From: an uncultured Collinsella sp.
GTDB lineage: Bacteria > Actinomycetota > Coriobacteriia > Coriobacteriales > Coriobacteriaceae
Assembly (NCBI GenBank): GCA_900542155.1
Contig: UQMD01000012.1
Span: 1 to 64,000, forward strand
Length of the DNA: 64,000 nt
Direction of reading: 5' to 3'
In this document: piece by piece, positions 16,951-25,181 of the stretch
How the letters are laid out: each line of letters opens with the position of its first letter
Numbering within the stretch: the stretch's first letter is position 1
Translations under genes and position numbers: made by a program
Notes under the pieces: model-generated
The model's database searches: none
Seen by the model: only the letters and a program-made list of their open reading frames with translations
What the model was told of the DNA's origin: nothing

Positions 16951-17823
16951 CTACAGGCGCTTGAGAATCACATAGCGGTTGAGCTCGCCGCTGCGACCGT
17001 CGGCATGGAAACGCTCAAGCTCGCGCACGGGGACCTCGCCGCTCTTGTAGAACGTGCGGACACCGCGCACCAGGTCGGTGATCTGCTGATCGTCAAAGTG
17101 ATGGCAATAGCGGTAGGCGTGGCGGTCGTTTTGCCAGCCAATGAGGTGGTCACCGGCTTCAAACTGCGCGGAATCGTAACCCTCAAACGGCGGGGTGAGC
17201 TCGGCGCGGGCCTCGGCGCGAACGGCTTTGCGCGCCATGCGCTCGTCGTTCATAAACTCCCAAAAGCTGATGGCGATGATGCCGCCTGGGCGCGTCTGGC
17301 GCACCAGAGCGTCGAGCACGCGTACGCGGTACTCGCACGACGGCACGTGGTGCATAAATCCAAAGCAGACCGAGATGTCGGCGAGCGGGGCGTCGAAAAG
17401 CACGTCGGGTGTCTCGGCGGGGTTGAGCTTCATAAGGGCATCGAGCACGTCGAGTTCCTGGAAGTGCAGGTTGGGAATGCGCAGGGCGTGACCGTGCGCA
17501 TCGATAGCCAAATCCTGACACGAGTCAACACCATAGAACTCAAACGGGCAGCTGGCGTCTGCCGAGGGGTTTGCGCCATCGACGCCCTTGGCGGCAAGTG
17601 CGCCGCCGGCGGCAAAGTTCTCGAATCGCATATTGCCGCAGGCAAGATCGAAGACGCGGACGGGATGCTCGATCGTGGCGACTTCGAGCTGCCCGAGCGC
17701 GATGTCCATGGTGCGCACCCAGCCGGGCCACGGGGCCTGCCGCGTATCGGAAAAGGAGGCGGAGTGTTCGCGATAGAACGTGTTGTTGAGCTGGATGAGC
17801 GATGAGGCGAAATCGCGGTTCAC
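16951..17823 (-). CDS. Trm9/ABH8-like class I SAM methyltransferase
   Basis: A 290-residue methyltransferase. The N-terminal stretch YREHSASFSDTRQAPWPGW resembles the signature of eukaryotic Trm9 and the ALKBH8 methyltransferase domain, which methylate the carboxymethyl group on wobble uridine. The SAM site follows (VFDLACGNMRFENF), then a motif IV region ISVCFGFMHHVP and TRPGGIIAISFWEF. A GTG start at 17823 was chosen because GGAGGGAG lies 9 bases upstream and the family begins here; a longer frame reaches 17958. Elp3, which makes the precursor modification in eukaryotes, lies 2 kb away. Confidence 0.65.
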   Translation of the reverse strand: MNRDFASSLIQLNNTFYREHSASFSDTRQAPWPGWVRTMDIALGQLEVATIEHPVRVFDLACGNMRFENFAAGGALAAKGVDGANPSADASCPFEFYGVDSCQDLAIDAHGHALRIPNLHFQELDVLDALMKLNPAETPDVLFDAPLADISVCFGFMHHVPSCEYRVRVLDALVRQTRPGGIIAISFWEFMNDERMARKAVRAEARAELTPPFEGYDSAQFEAGDHLIGWQNDRHAYRYCHHFDDQQITDLVRGVRTFYKSGEVPVRELERFHADGRSGELNRYVILKRL

Positions 17824-18091
17824 GGCGCGGAACTCCCTCCGATGGCGGTGCGGAATAAACAGTACGACCATACTACCGTTAACGCCGCAACGGGGACAAC
17901 CGAGCTGTGGGTCATTGCTTTGTTTGGACACATTTCCGCAGCTCATATGTGCCCGCAACCGCCGGTTGTCAAAAATCTCACTAGAATAGGTGGCATGATT
18001 TTGGCGGTGGCGGATAGATTTTTAACTGTGCAAGGCGCCTTAAGAACAAAAACGGTCCGGCGGCACGGCTGGCAAAAGCATAGGAGGAACC

Positions 18092-18808
18092 ATGAATGTA
18101 GAAACTGCTCAGCGGCTCGCCGACCTTCGCCGCAGCAAGGGCTTTAGCCAAGAAGGATTGGCGCGAAAGCTGGGACTGTCACGCCAAGCGGTCAGTAAAT
18201 GGGAGCGTGCGGAGAGCTCGCCCGATACCGAGAACCTGATTTCGCTCGCCAAGCTCTATGGTGTGAGTCTGGATGAGCTGCTCAATCCGAGCGATGAGAT
18301 CGAAGACGATATCGAGTTTGAGAACGAGGACCGCGCCCGTCAGCGCGAAGCCGAGGCGGCAGAGCGTGCCCGCACCCACGAGGCGGCGGCACGCGCTACC
18401 GAGGCGGCAACGCAGGCAAGTGACGCTGCGGCCAAGGCGGCGCAAGCGGCAAGTTGGAGCGCGCAGGCCGCCAATGCCGCTACGGCGCAGGCGACGAGTG
18501 GCGGTGCGGTTGGCTCGACTCCGGTGAAGGGCCCGTTCCAGTCGTTCCCGTATTGGGCTGTGTGTTGGCTGCTGTTCTTTTTGCTGATGTTCCCGTTTGG
18601 TGCCGGCCCCTTTGCCGCGCTGATTTTCTTTACGATCCCCATCTATCACTGGGTGGCACGTGCGCTCGATGGCGATTGGGCGCGTGGGGATATCCAGGTT
18701 GGTCCGGCGCCGGTGACAGCTAGGGCTCAGAATGTTTCCGCTTCGGTTGATGCTGACGTGGCTACCGCGACTACCGCTGAGCCGATTGCCAAAGAGGGTG
18801 ATGAATGA
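18092..18808 (+). CDS. XRE-family regulator with membrane anchor
   Basis: N-terminal XRE helix-turn-helix (about residues 5-62: GFSQEGLARKLGLSRQAVSKWE), a highly Ala-rich coiled-coil linker (about 80-135) and two membrane segments (about 153-188), then a short polar tail. It looks like a membrane-tethered DNA-binding sensor. AGGAGG lies 5 bases before the ATG. Its last codons overlap the next gene (ATGA), so the DUF4097 protein is its probable partner. The signal is unknown. The 268-base gap upstream shows no clear structure. Confidence 0.85.
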   Translation: MNVETAQRLADLRRSKGFSQEGLARKLGLSRQAVSKWERAESSPDTENLISLAKLYGVSLDELLNPSDEIEDDIEFENEDRARQREAEAAERARTHEAAARATEAATQASDAAAKAAQAASWSAQAANAATAQATSGGAVGSTPVKGPFQSFPYWAVCWLLFFLLMFPFGAGPFAALIFFTIPIYHWVARALDGDWARGDIQVGPAPVTARAQNVSASVDADVATATTAEPIAKEGDE

Positions 18809-19704
18809 TGAAGCTTTCACATGAATCCAAGGTACGCTTGGGCGTTGGCATCGGAGCGTTTGTGCTCATCATTGGGCTTGTCTTTGGCATTTCGCGGACA
18901 TTGATTCATTTTGATGGTCCGTGGAATCTCGACGATGTTGTATCCGGCTTGTCTGGTATGGACGATGCGCTTGACGACGACGATCTTTTGGATGGCGGCA
19001 ACTATTCCGCTCGGCCTCAGCAGCTTTCGAGCACGACTTTTGATGCCGATGAGTTCCGCTACCTCGATTTCGATATCAATGCGGCTTCGGTGGACGTCAA
19101 GGTTGTTGATGGCAACAAGACTCGCGTTATCGAGCGGGGGCGCGTTGCCGAGGGTATGGATGCCTCCAAGGCCGCGACGCAAAACATCGCATCCGTCGAG
19201 GACTCGACGCTCAAGGTTTCCCAGTTTGGAAGTGATGACGGTAAGGCAATCGATCGCTCAGTTACGGTCGAGCTGCCGCGCCGTGTTGCCGAACATCTGA
19301 AGGGAGTCAACGCGCACGTGGGCTCGGGCGATCTGCAGATTGCCGGTGTCATCTGTGATGGTTTCGATCTTTTCCTGGGTGCGGGAGATGTAGAGTTTAC
19401 GGGCAGCGTGACTGATGCGCTCAGCGCTGAGGTCGGTTCGGGTGATGTGACGTTCGAGCTTTACCAGGCCCCCGCGAAGTCGATGGACGTGAGTGTGGGC
19501 TCGGGCGATGTGGAGATGACGGTTCCGAACTCGACGGGCTTTAAGGCGAGCCTCACCTTGGGCAGCGGCGACTTCGAGAGCGATTTCCTTCCGCTTGGCT
19601 ATGACGGCGAGACCATTTTGAATCTTGAATTCGATAACGGCGATAAGTCTGCTACGTATCGTTTTGAGGTCGGTTCGGGCGACATGTCGTTTGATCCGGA
19701 GTGA
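18805..19704 (+). CDS. Membrane-anchored DUF4097 beta-repeat protein (LiaG-like)
   Basis: A 299-residue protein with one N-terminal membrane segment (about 10-30), an acidic linker and an outside beta-solenoid. Short repeats with the motif VGSGD/LGSGD recur at least five times (about residues 172, 193, 212, 231, 253, 291), as in DUF4097/LiaG proteins. Overlaps the XRE gene by four bases. LiaG-type proteins accompany cell-envelope stress systems in Firmicutes; here the regulator is an XRE protein and no LiaRS is in view, so the role is inferred. Confidence 0.78.
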   Translation: MMKLSHESKVRLGVGIGAFVLIIGLVFGISRTLIHFDGPWNLDDVVSGLSGMDDALDDDDLLDGGNYSARPQQLSSTTFDADEFRYLDFDINAASVDVKVVDGNKTRVIERGRVAEGMDASKAATQNIASVEDSTLKVSQFGSDDGKAIDRSVTVELPRRVAEHLKGVNAHVGSGDLQIAGVICDGFDLFLGAGDVEFTGSVTDALSAEVGSGDVTFELYQAPAKSMDVSVGSGDVEMTVPNSTGFKASLTLGSGDFESDFLPLGYDGETILNLEFDNGDKSATYRFEVGSGDMSFDPE

Positions 19705-19756
19705 TGGCTGCGGGCTGGTCCGCAAGCATAGATGCTTAGACGCGCTGTTTGATGGA

Positions 19757-19786
19757 GGCGCCGGAGCCGTGACGGACTCCGGCGCC
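19757..19786 (+). terminator. Terminator after the DUF4097 gene
   Basis: GGCGCCGGAG (19757-19766) pairs with CTCCGGCGCC (19777-19786), followed by TTTGCC. The T run is short. Confidence 0.6.
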
Positions 19787-19794
19787 TTTGCCTT

Positions 19795-19800
19795 TACAAT
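19795..19800 (+). promoter_or_regulatory. -10 box of elp3, probable leaderless start
   Basis: TACAAT ends six bases before the elp3 ATG, so transcription would begin at or next to the start codon. No ribosome-binding site with proper spacing is present (only GGGGG directly before the ATG). Confidence 0.45.
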
Positions 19801-19806
19801 GGGGGC

Positions 19807-21714
19807 ATGGAACAGATTATCTTGAACATACTCGAGGCTCTGCGCCGCGGCGAGACCGTGGACGACAAGGCGCTCGTCAAACTGATACATGCCGAGGCGC
19901 GCCGCGAGGGCGCCGACAAACGCGACCTGGCTAAGCGCCGTCTGCTGCCGTTCTACCAGCGGGTTAAACGTGAGGAGCCGGCTCGGTGGGCTGCGTGGAA
20001 TGTCGATGCCGAGTTGGAGCGTCAACTGCTGCAGGTGCTGCGCATGAAGCCGCGCCGCACGGCTTCGGGCGTGGCGACCATTGCCGTCATCACCAAGCCC
20101 TGGCCGTGCTCGGGCGATTGCCTGTTTTGCCCCAACGACCTGCGCATGCCCAAGAGCTATCTGCACGCTGAACCGGCGTGCGCCCGTGCGGAGCAAAACT
20201 GCTTCGATCCGTATCTGCAGGTGAGCGCTCGTCTGACGGCGCTTTCGCAGATGGGTCATGCGACCGACAAGATTGAGCTCATCGTGCTCGGCGGCACCTG
20301 GAGCGACTATCCGCAAGGGTATCAGGCATGGTTTATGTCGGAGCTTTTCCGTGCGCTCAATGACGATGCCGTGGCCGGCGTGGCGGCCAACCCCATGCTG
20401 GCGCGTCCGGGCATCAGCCGTGCCGAGGCGGGACGCCTGCTCGATGACGCTCCTGCCGATGCCCTGCCGGCGGTGGTGGCGGAGCGTCGCGAGCGCTATC
20501 GGGCAGCGGGCATTACGACCGACGAGGTCGAGCTTGCTGCCGGCGTTGCCGACGAGCAGGGGCGTGTGGATGCTGCCGTGGGCGGCTATAACCGCGCAGT
20601 GCGTTGTCTGTACGGCCCCGGCACGCCGTGGGGCGAGGTCGCCGAGTGGCAGACGGCGACGATGGAAGAGCTTGAGCGGCAGCAGCGCATCAACGAGACA
20701 GCGAAGCATCGCGTGGTGGGGCTCGTTATCGAGACGCGCCCCGATGCCGTAACGCCGCAGGCGCTTACGCTTATCCGCCGCCTCGGCTGCACCAAGATTC
20801 AGATGGGTATCCAGAGCCTCGACCAGCATCTGCTCGATATCAACGAGCGCCGCATTTCGGTGGCGCAGATCGAGCGGGCGTTTTCGCTCGCGCGCCTGTT
20901 TGGCTTTAAGATCCATGCGCATTTTATGCTCAACTTGCTGGGCGCCACGCCCGAGGGGGACAAGCACGACTACGAGCGCTTTATGACCGAGGGCGCCTTT
21001 ATGCCCGACGAGGTCAAGGTCTACCCGTGTGCGCTCATCGAGGGCTCGCGTCTGGTGGGCTGCTATGAGCGTGGCGAATGGCGCCCTTATACCGAGGAAG
21101 AGCTGCTCGATGTGTTGGCCGACGACATCGTGGTGACGCCGGCGTTCTGCCGCATTAGCCGTATGATTCGCGACTTTAGTTCCGACGACATTATGGTGGG
21201 TAACAAGAAGCCCAATCTGCGTCAGCTTGTCGAAAACCGCTTGGCGGCGCGCGGCGAGGGTGCGACGGTGCGTGAGATTCGCTATCGCGAGATCAGCACG
21301 GCGGGCGCCGACCTGGGCGAGTTGACCCTTGACGAAGAAGTGACGTACGAGACGCCGGTGACGCGTGAACGCTTTTTGCAGTGGGTGACGCCCGAAGGCA
21401 AGATCGCCGGCTTTTTGCGCCTGTCGCTGCCCGACCGTTCGTTTGTTGCCGCGCACGCGGACGAGCTGCCGACGGGGCCGGAGGAGGCGATGATTCGCGA
21501 GGTGCACGTTTATGGTATGGCGGCACGTGTGGGCGATCAGGGCCAGGCGGCTCAGCATCACGGTCTGGGGCGTCTGCTCGTGGAGCGTGCGTGCCAGATT
21601 GCTCGGGATGCGGGGTATACGCACATCAACGTGATCAGCGCGATCGGTACGCGCGAGTACTATCGTCACCTGGGTTTTTGCGACCATGGCCTCTATCTGC
21701 AAAAGGAGCTCTAG
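19807..21714 (+). CDS. elp3: Elp3-like tRNA U34 modification enzyme (radical SAM + GNAT)
   Basis: A 635-residue protein with the Elp3 architecture: radical-SAM domain with the cluster motif CSGDCLFCP (Cys101, 105, 108) after KPWP, and a C-terminal acetyltransferase-like domain (about 490-635). The family stretches RTASGVA, MPKSYL and HAHFMLNLLGATPEGD are present. In eukaryotes and archaea Elp3 adds carboxymethyl to the wobble uridine of tRNA using acetyl-CoA; some bacteria have it. Most bacteria use MnmE/MnmG instead. The next gene starts directly after the stop. Confidence 0.9.
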   Translation: MEQIILNILEALRRGETVDDKALVKLIHAEARREGADKRDLAKRRLLPFYQRVKREEPARWAAWNVDAELERQLLQVLRMKPRRTASGVATIAVITKPWPCSGDCLFCPNDLRMPKSYLHAEPACARAEQNCFDPYLQVSARLTALSQMGHATDKIELIVLGGTWSDYPQGYQAWFMSELFRALNDDAVAGVAANPMLARPGISRAEAGRLLDDAPADALPAVVAERRERYRAAGITTDEVELAAGVADEQGRVDAAVGGYNRAVRCLYGPGTPWGEVAEWQTATMEELERQQRINETAKHRVVGLVIETRPDAVTPQALTLIRRLGCTKIQMGIQSLDQHLLDINERRISVAQIERAFSLARLFGFKIHAHFMLNLLGATPEGDKHDYERFMTEGAFMPDEVKVYPCALIEGSRLVGCYERGEWRPYTEEELLDVLADDIVVTPAFCRISRMIRDFSSDDIMVGNKKPNLRQLVENRLAARGEGATVREIRYREISTAGADLGELTLDEEVTYETPVTRERFLQWVTPEGKIAGFLRLSLPDRSFVAAHADELPTGPEEAMIREVHVYGMAARVGDQGQAAQHHGLGRLLVERACQIARDAGYTHINVISAIGTREYYRHLGFCDHGLYLQKEL

Positions 21715-22593
21715 ATGAACAAGCCGAGTGTTTCTGCCGGCGTCGTTGCCGGCGTTGCTCTGGGAGCCGCGGCGCTTGGTGCGGCCGCTGTCGCTGTTCG
21801 TGCTGCCTGTCTGCAGGTTGCGCGAACCCGCAATGGGTTGGCGCGTGTGAAACGCGTGCACGATGAGGGCGGCGATGAGATTCGCGTGTTGGTGCAAGGC
21901 GGAGTCTACCAAAGCGCAAGCTACGTTGGCGAGCGTTGGGCAGAGCCCGTCTTTGCGTACTATCGTGCGTTTGACGACGTGTTTGAGGCCGAGCGCGCAA
22001 TGCATGACGCCTATGGTCACGGTATCGACCGTTTGCTCATGCTGGGCGGCGGCGGGTTTGCCTATCCCAAGTTTGCACTGTTGTCGCACGAGGGCTTGCG
22101 CATGGACGTCATCGAGTATGACGCAGAGATTACGCGTCTGGCACGTCGCTGGTTCTACCTTGACGAGCTGGAGCGCACGGTGGGCGATCGCCTGCGGGTG
22201 ATTACCGCTGAGGCGCGTTCGTATCTGGGCGTGACGAGCGTGGGCCATCGTCGCTACGACGTGATCGTGAGCGATTGCTTTGGCGGTGCCGAGCCCGTAC
22301 GCGAGCTGGCGACCGTTGAGGCGCTGCGCCTGGTGCGGGGCAGCCTGAACCCCGGGGGGATCTATGCTGCCAATGTTGTGAGCGAGAACGAGGGGAGCGA
22401 CGTGACGTTTCTGCGCGATTGTGTTGCCACGGCGCTTGAGGTGTTCAATCACGCTTGGGTGGTGCCTTGCGGCGATGCAGAGTTTGGCGGCGAGGAAAAC
22501 TACCTGCTCATCGCCAGCGACGGGGACTACGCCTTTGCCGAAGCCGTGCCTTTTGACGCCGACTTCCTTGGCACCGCTCTCCACGACAAGTAA
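21715..22593 (+). CDS. Spermidine-synthase-fold methyltransferase-like membrane protein
   Basis: 292 residues with one N-terminal membrane/signal segment (about 7-30) and a Rossmann domain like spermidine synthase (LLMLGGGGFAYP, MDVIEYDAEITRLAR, YDVIVSDCFGG). Such proteins occur fused or beside spermidine synthase family members but often lack polyamine synthase activity. Its ATG follows the elp3 TAG with no gap, pointing to translational coupling. Whether it works with Elp3 is unknown. Confidence 0.7.
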   Translation: MNKPSVSAGVVAGVALGAAALGAAAVAVRAACLQVARTRNGLARVKRVHDEGGDEIRVLVQGGVYQSASYVGERWAEPVFAYYRAFDDVFEAERAMHDAYGHGIDRLLMLGGGGFAYPKFALLSHEGLRMDVIEYDAEITRLARRWFYLDELERTVGDRLRVITAEARSYLGVTSVGHRRYDVIVSDCFGGAEPVRELATVEALRLVRGSLNPGGIYAANVVSENEGSDVTFLRDCVATALEVFNHAWVVPCGDAEFGGEENYLLIASDGDYAFAEAVPFDADFLGTALHDK

Positions 22594-22620
22594 GTCTCCC
22601 CGTCCCAAAAAAGACTGGTC

Positions 22621-25065
22621 TTAGGCGTGGTCGCGCCAGCCGAGAACGCGCTGCTTCATACCCTCGATGTCGAGCACGCCTTCGGCAAAGCCCTTGCGCA
22701 CGAGCTCTTCGGGAACAAACTCGTCGTAGCGGTCAAAGTAAGGCACCTCGCCAGGATAGACGAGCTCGATGGGATCGAAGTCCTTCTCGGCCTCGGCGGC
22801 GAGCACCTCAAAGAACGTCTCCTCATCGGCCTTCATCTTAAACTGCATAAAGTACGGGCGTGACGGATCGAGCCCGCGAAGGCCAAGCTCCGCGGCACAT
22901 TTAATCTTGAGCATGCGCTCGAGCGCCAAAAAGGCGTAGCTGCCCAGCCAGGGGAAGAGCACCCAGGTATCGCCGCCCAGGTTAATGAGCGGCTTGGTTC
23001 CCGCCCCCGAAATCTCGGTCGTATGACGAGCCTGCGCCAAGCGGGCCCGTGCGTTACCCATAAGGTACGGATATGTCGCGTGCTCGTTGAGCGCCTTGCG
23101 CATGCGCTCGAGCACATGCGTGTTAATGTCGCCGGGGCAGTCGCCAAAGCAGGCCGGCACCCGGCCCTTGACCTGCGTGGCAAAGACAGTGTGGCGCTTC
23201 CAGTCCACTTCCTCGACAATCCAGCAGTGTCCGGCGATGGCGATGCGCTCACCGGGCGGGGGCGGATTAACGATCGTGCCCAGCTCGGCCGATTCGCTCC
23301 GGACGGTAAACTCCTCGTTTTCCTGGAACACGGCGTAGAACTTAAAGTTGTTGATGATGCGCTCGCCCGCGAGACCCACGATGAGCCCGCCACCTTCGGT
23401 GACCTGGATATGGTCGATCTTAATGAGGTGACGTAGCAGCACGCGGTAATCGTCTGCCGAGACACGGTGGAAATAGCTGAGCGTGAGCACGCGCTGGGCA
23501 AGTTCGGCCGGCGTGAGCTCGCCGGTGCTGGCGAGGGTCGACATAGTCTGGTGATAGAGCAGGCTGTAGGGGAGACGATCGAGCTCGGGTGGCTCGACCC
23601 ACTTTTCCTCGCGATAGAGTTGTACGAGCGCGATACCCTGCAGGAGCTTCCAGGGAATGGTTTCGGGCATCATCGTGCGCGGCTCGGGCTCTTCCTCGCG
23701 CATGACAAACCACATCTCGGGCGGAAGATCGCGACGGCCCGTGCGCCCCATGCGCTGCAAAAAGGAGCTAACGGTAAACGGCGCGTCAATCTGGAAGGCG
23801 CGCTCCAGGCGGCCGATATCGATACCGAGCTCCAACGTAGAGGTGGTGACGGTTGTCTGCGTCTGCTCCTCGTCGCGCATGAGCTCCTCGGCCGTCTCGC
23901 GTAGCGATGCCGAAAGATTGCCGTGATGGATGAGAAAACGGTCGGGCTCGTGCCGGCTCTCGCAGTAGCTGCGCAGCATGGAGCACACGGCCTCTGCCTC
24001 CTCGCGCGAGTTGGCAAAGACCAGGCACTTGCGGCCGCGCGTATGCTCAAAGATATAGCCCATACCGGGGTCGACGTTGTCGGGTGCCGTGTCGGTGGGG
24101 TTGAGAAGCGCCTGCTCGGTCGCACGTGGGATGTCGACTTCGCCCTCGGGGGCCGAGGAAGTGCGACGGTCTTTGGGAGCGGCCTTGCCCCGCGCCTGCT
24201 CACGACGTTGACGGTGTTCTTCCTGTGTAAGCTGTCCGCTGTGGCACATGTCTTGTCCGGATGCGGGCAGCGCCGCGGGCGCCGCCGTCTCAATACGCTC
24301 GCAAGCAAGCACCTCGGCTTCTTGTGGACCTGTGCCTACGAATCCTCGTTGCTGAGCCTGGGGGCCCGAGTTGTAGAAGTGCTCCATGGAGATGCGCCAC
24401 ACGCGGCGCGGTTCCTCAAAGCGGGGGATAACGCAGTCGCGCCCCGTTCCCTGCGAGAGAAAGGCGCCCGTGCGCTCGGGGTCGCCGATGGTGGCCGAAA
24501 GGCCAATGCGGCGGGGCTGCACGCCTGCCATGCGCGAGAGGCGCTCGATAAGACAGAGCGTCTGCCCGCCGCGGTCGCCGCGCATGAGCGAATGGACTTC
24601 GTCGATAACCACATAGCGCAGGTCGCAAAACATGCGCGGGATCGCCATGTGCTTATGGATCAGGAGCGCCTCGAGCGACTCGGGCGTAATCTGTAGGATG
24701 CCGCTCGGTTTTTTGATGAGTTTGGCCTTGTGTGATTGCGAGACATCGCCATGCCAGTGCCAGACGGGGATATCGGCTTCTTCGCACAGGTCGTTGAGGC
24801 GGACGAATTGGTCGTTGATGAGCGCCTTGAGGGGGCCAATGTAGAGGGCGCCCACGCTTGCGGGCGGGTTCTCCCAAAACTCGGTCAGGATGGGAAAGAA
24901 GGCTGCCTCGGTTTTGCCGGAAGCCGTGGATGCCGTCAGGAGCACATTATCTTGCGTGTTAAAGATGGCATCAGCTGCTGCAACCTGGATAGAGCGTAGG
25001 CTCTCCCAATCGTGGGAGTAGATGAAGTCTTGGATAAACGGGGCGTAGCGGTCAAAGGCGTTCAC
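22621..25065 (-). CDS. Lhr-like superfamily 2 helicase, BrxHI type
   Basis: 814 residues from a GTG at 25065 with AGGAGG four bases upstream (an open frame reaches 25107). Walker A STASGKTE (about 46-53), DEVH box (about 155-158), LSATIGD (near 189), and the second domain with ANSREEAE, STLELGIDIG and QRMGRTGRR. An Arg/Pro/Ser-rich, apparently disordered insertion of about 100 residues (about 233-334) separates the two RecA domains. The large C-terminal part is Lhr-like. Lhr-like helicases named BrxHI pair with BrxD in type 2 BREX. Third gene of the TerB_N operon, 116 bases after the ATPase gene. Confidence 0.8.
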   Translation of the reverse strand: MNAFDRYAPFIQDFIYSHDWESLRSIQVAAADAIFNTQDNVLLTASTASGKTEAAFFPILTEFWENPPASVGALYIGPLKALINDQFVRLNDLCEEADIPVWHWHGDVSQSHKAKLIKKPSGILQITPESLEALLIHKHMAIPRMFCDLRYVVIDEVHSLMRGDRGGQTLCLIERLSRMAGVQPRRIGLSATIGDPERTGAFLSQGTGRDCVIPRFEEPRRVWRISMEHFYNSGPQAQQRGFVGTGPQEAEVLACERIETAAPAALPASGQDMCHSGQLTQEEHRQRREQARGKAAPKDRRTSSAPEGEVDIPRATEQALLNPTDTAPDNVDPGMGYIFEHTRGRKCLVFANSREEAEAVCSMLRSYCESRHEPDRFLIHHGNLSASLRETAEELMRDEEQTQTTVTTSTLELGIDIGRLERAFQIDAPFTVSSFLQRMGRTGRRDLPPEMWFVMREEEPEPRTMMPETIPWKLLQGIALVQLYREEKWVEPPELDRLPYSLLYHQTMSTLASTGELTPAELAQRVLTLSYFHRVSADDYRVLLRHLIKIDHIQVTEGGGLIVGLAGERIINNFKFYAVFQENEEFTVRSESAELGTIVNPPPPGERIAIAGHCWIVEEVDWKRHTVFATQVKGRVPACFGDCPGDINTHVLERMRKALNEHATYPYLMGNARARLAQARHTTEISGAGTKPLINLGGDTWVLFPWLGSYAFLALERMLKIKCAAELGLRGLDPSRPYFMQFKMKADEETFFEVLAAEAEKDFDPIELVYPGEVPYFDRYDEFVPEELVRKGFAEGVLDIEGMKQRVLGWRDHA

Positions 25066-25141
25066 GGGGCCTCCTTTCAACATCGAATCTCTCAACGCGG
25101 CTGGCAACGGCTTGCTGCATTACTGCTTCAACGTTTGCCCA

Positions 25142-25175
25142 GATAAAACCTGCCAAAATAAACCTGTCCCTTTTT
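25142..25175. repeat. Tandem ATAAAACCTG-type repeat between ATPase and helicase genes
   Basis: Two imperfect copies, ATAAAACCTGCC (25143-25154) and ATAAACCTGTCC (25158-25169), then CTTTTT, lie seven bases beyond the ATPase stop. On the minus strand the region reads AAAAAGGGACAGGT..., resembling the ends of REP-type repeats seen in other genomes. It enlarges an otherwise tight operon junction. Confidence 0.45.
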
Positions 25176-25181
25176 GGTAGG

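Noticed and set aside
19258..22608. A 1116-codon minus-strand frame opposite elp3.
   Set aside because: Same reason: it lies opposite elp3, the spermidine-synthase-like gene and part of the DUF4097 gene and has no domain.
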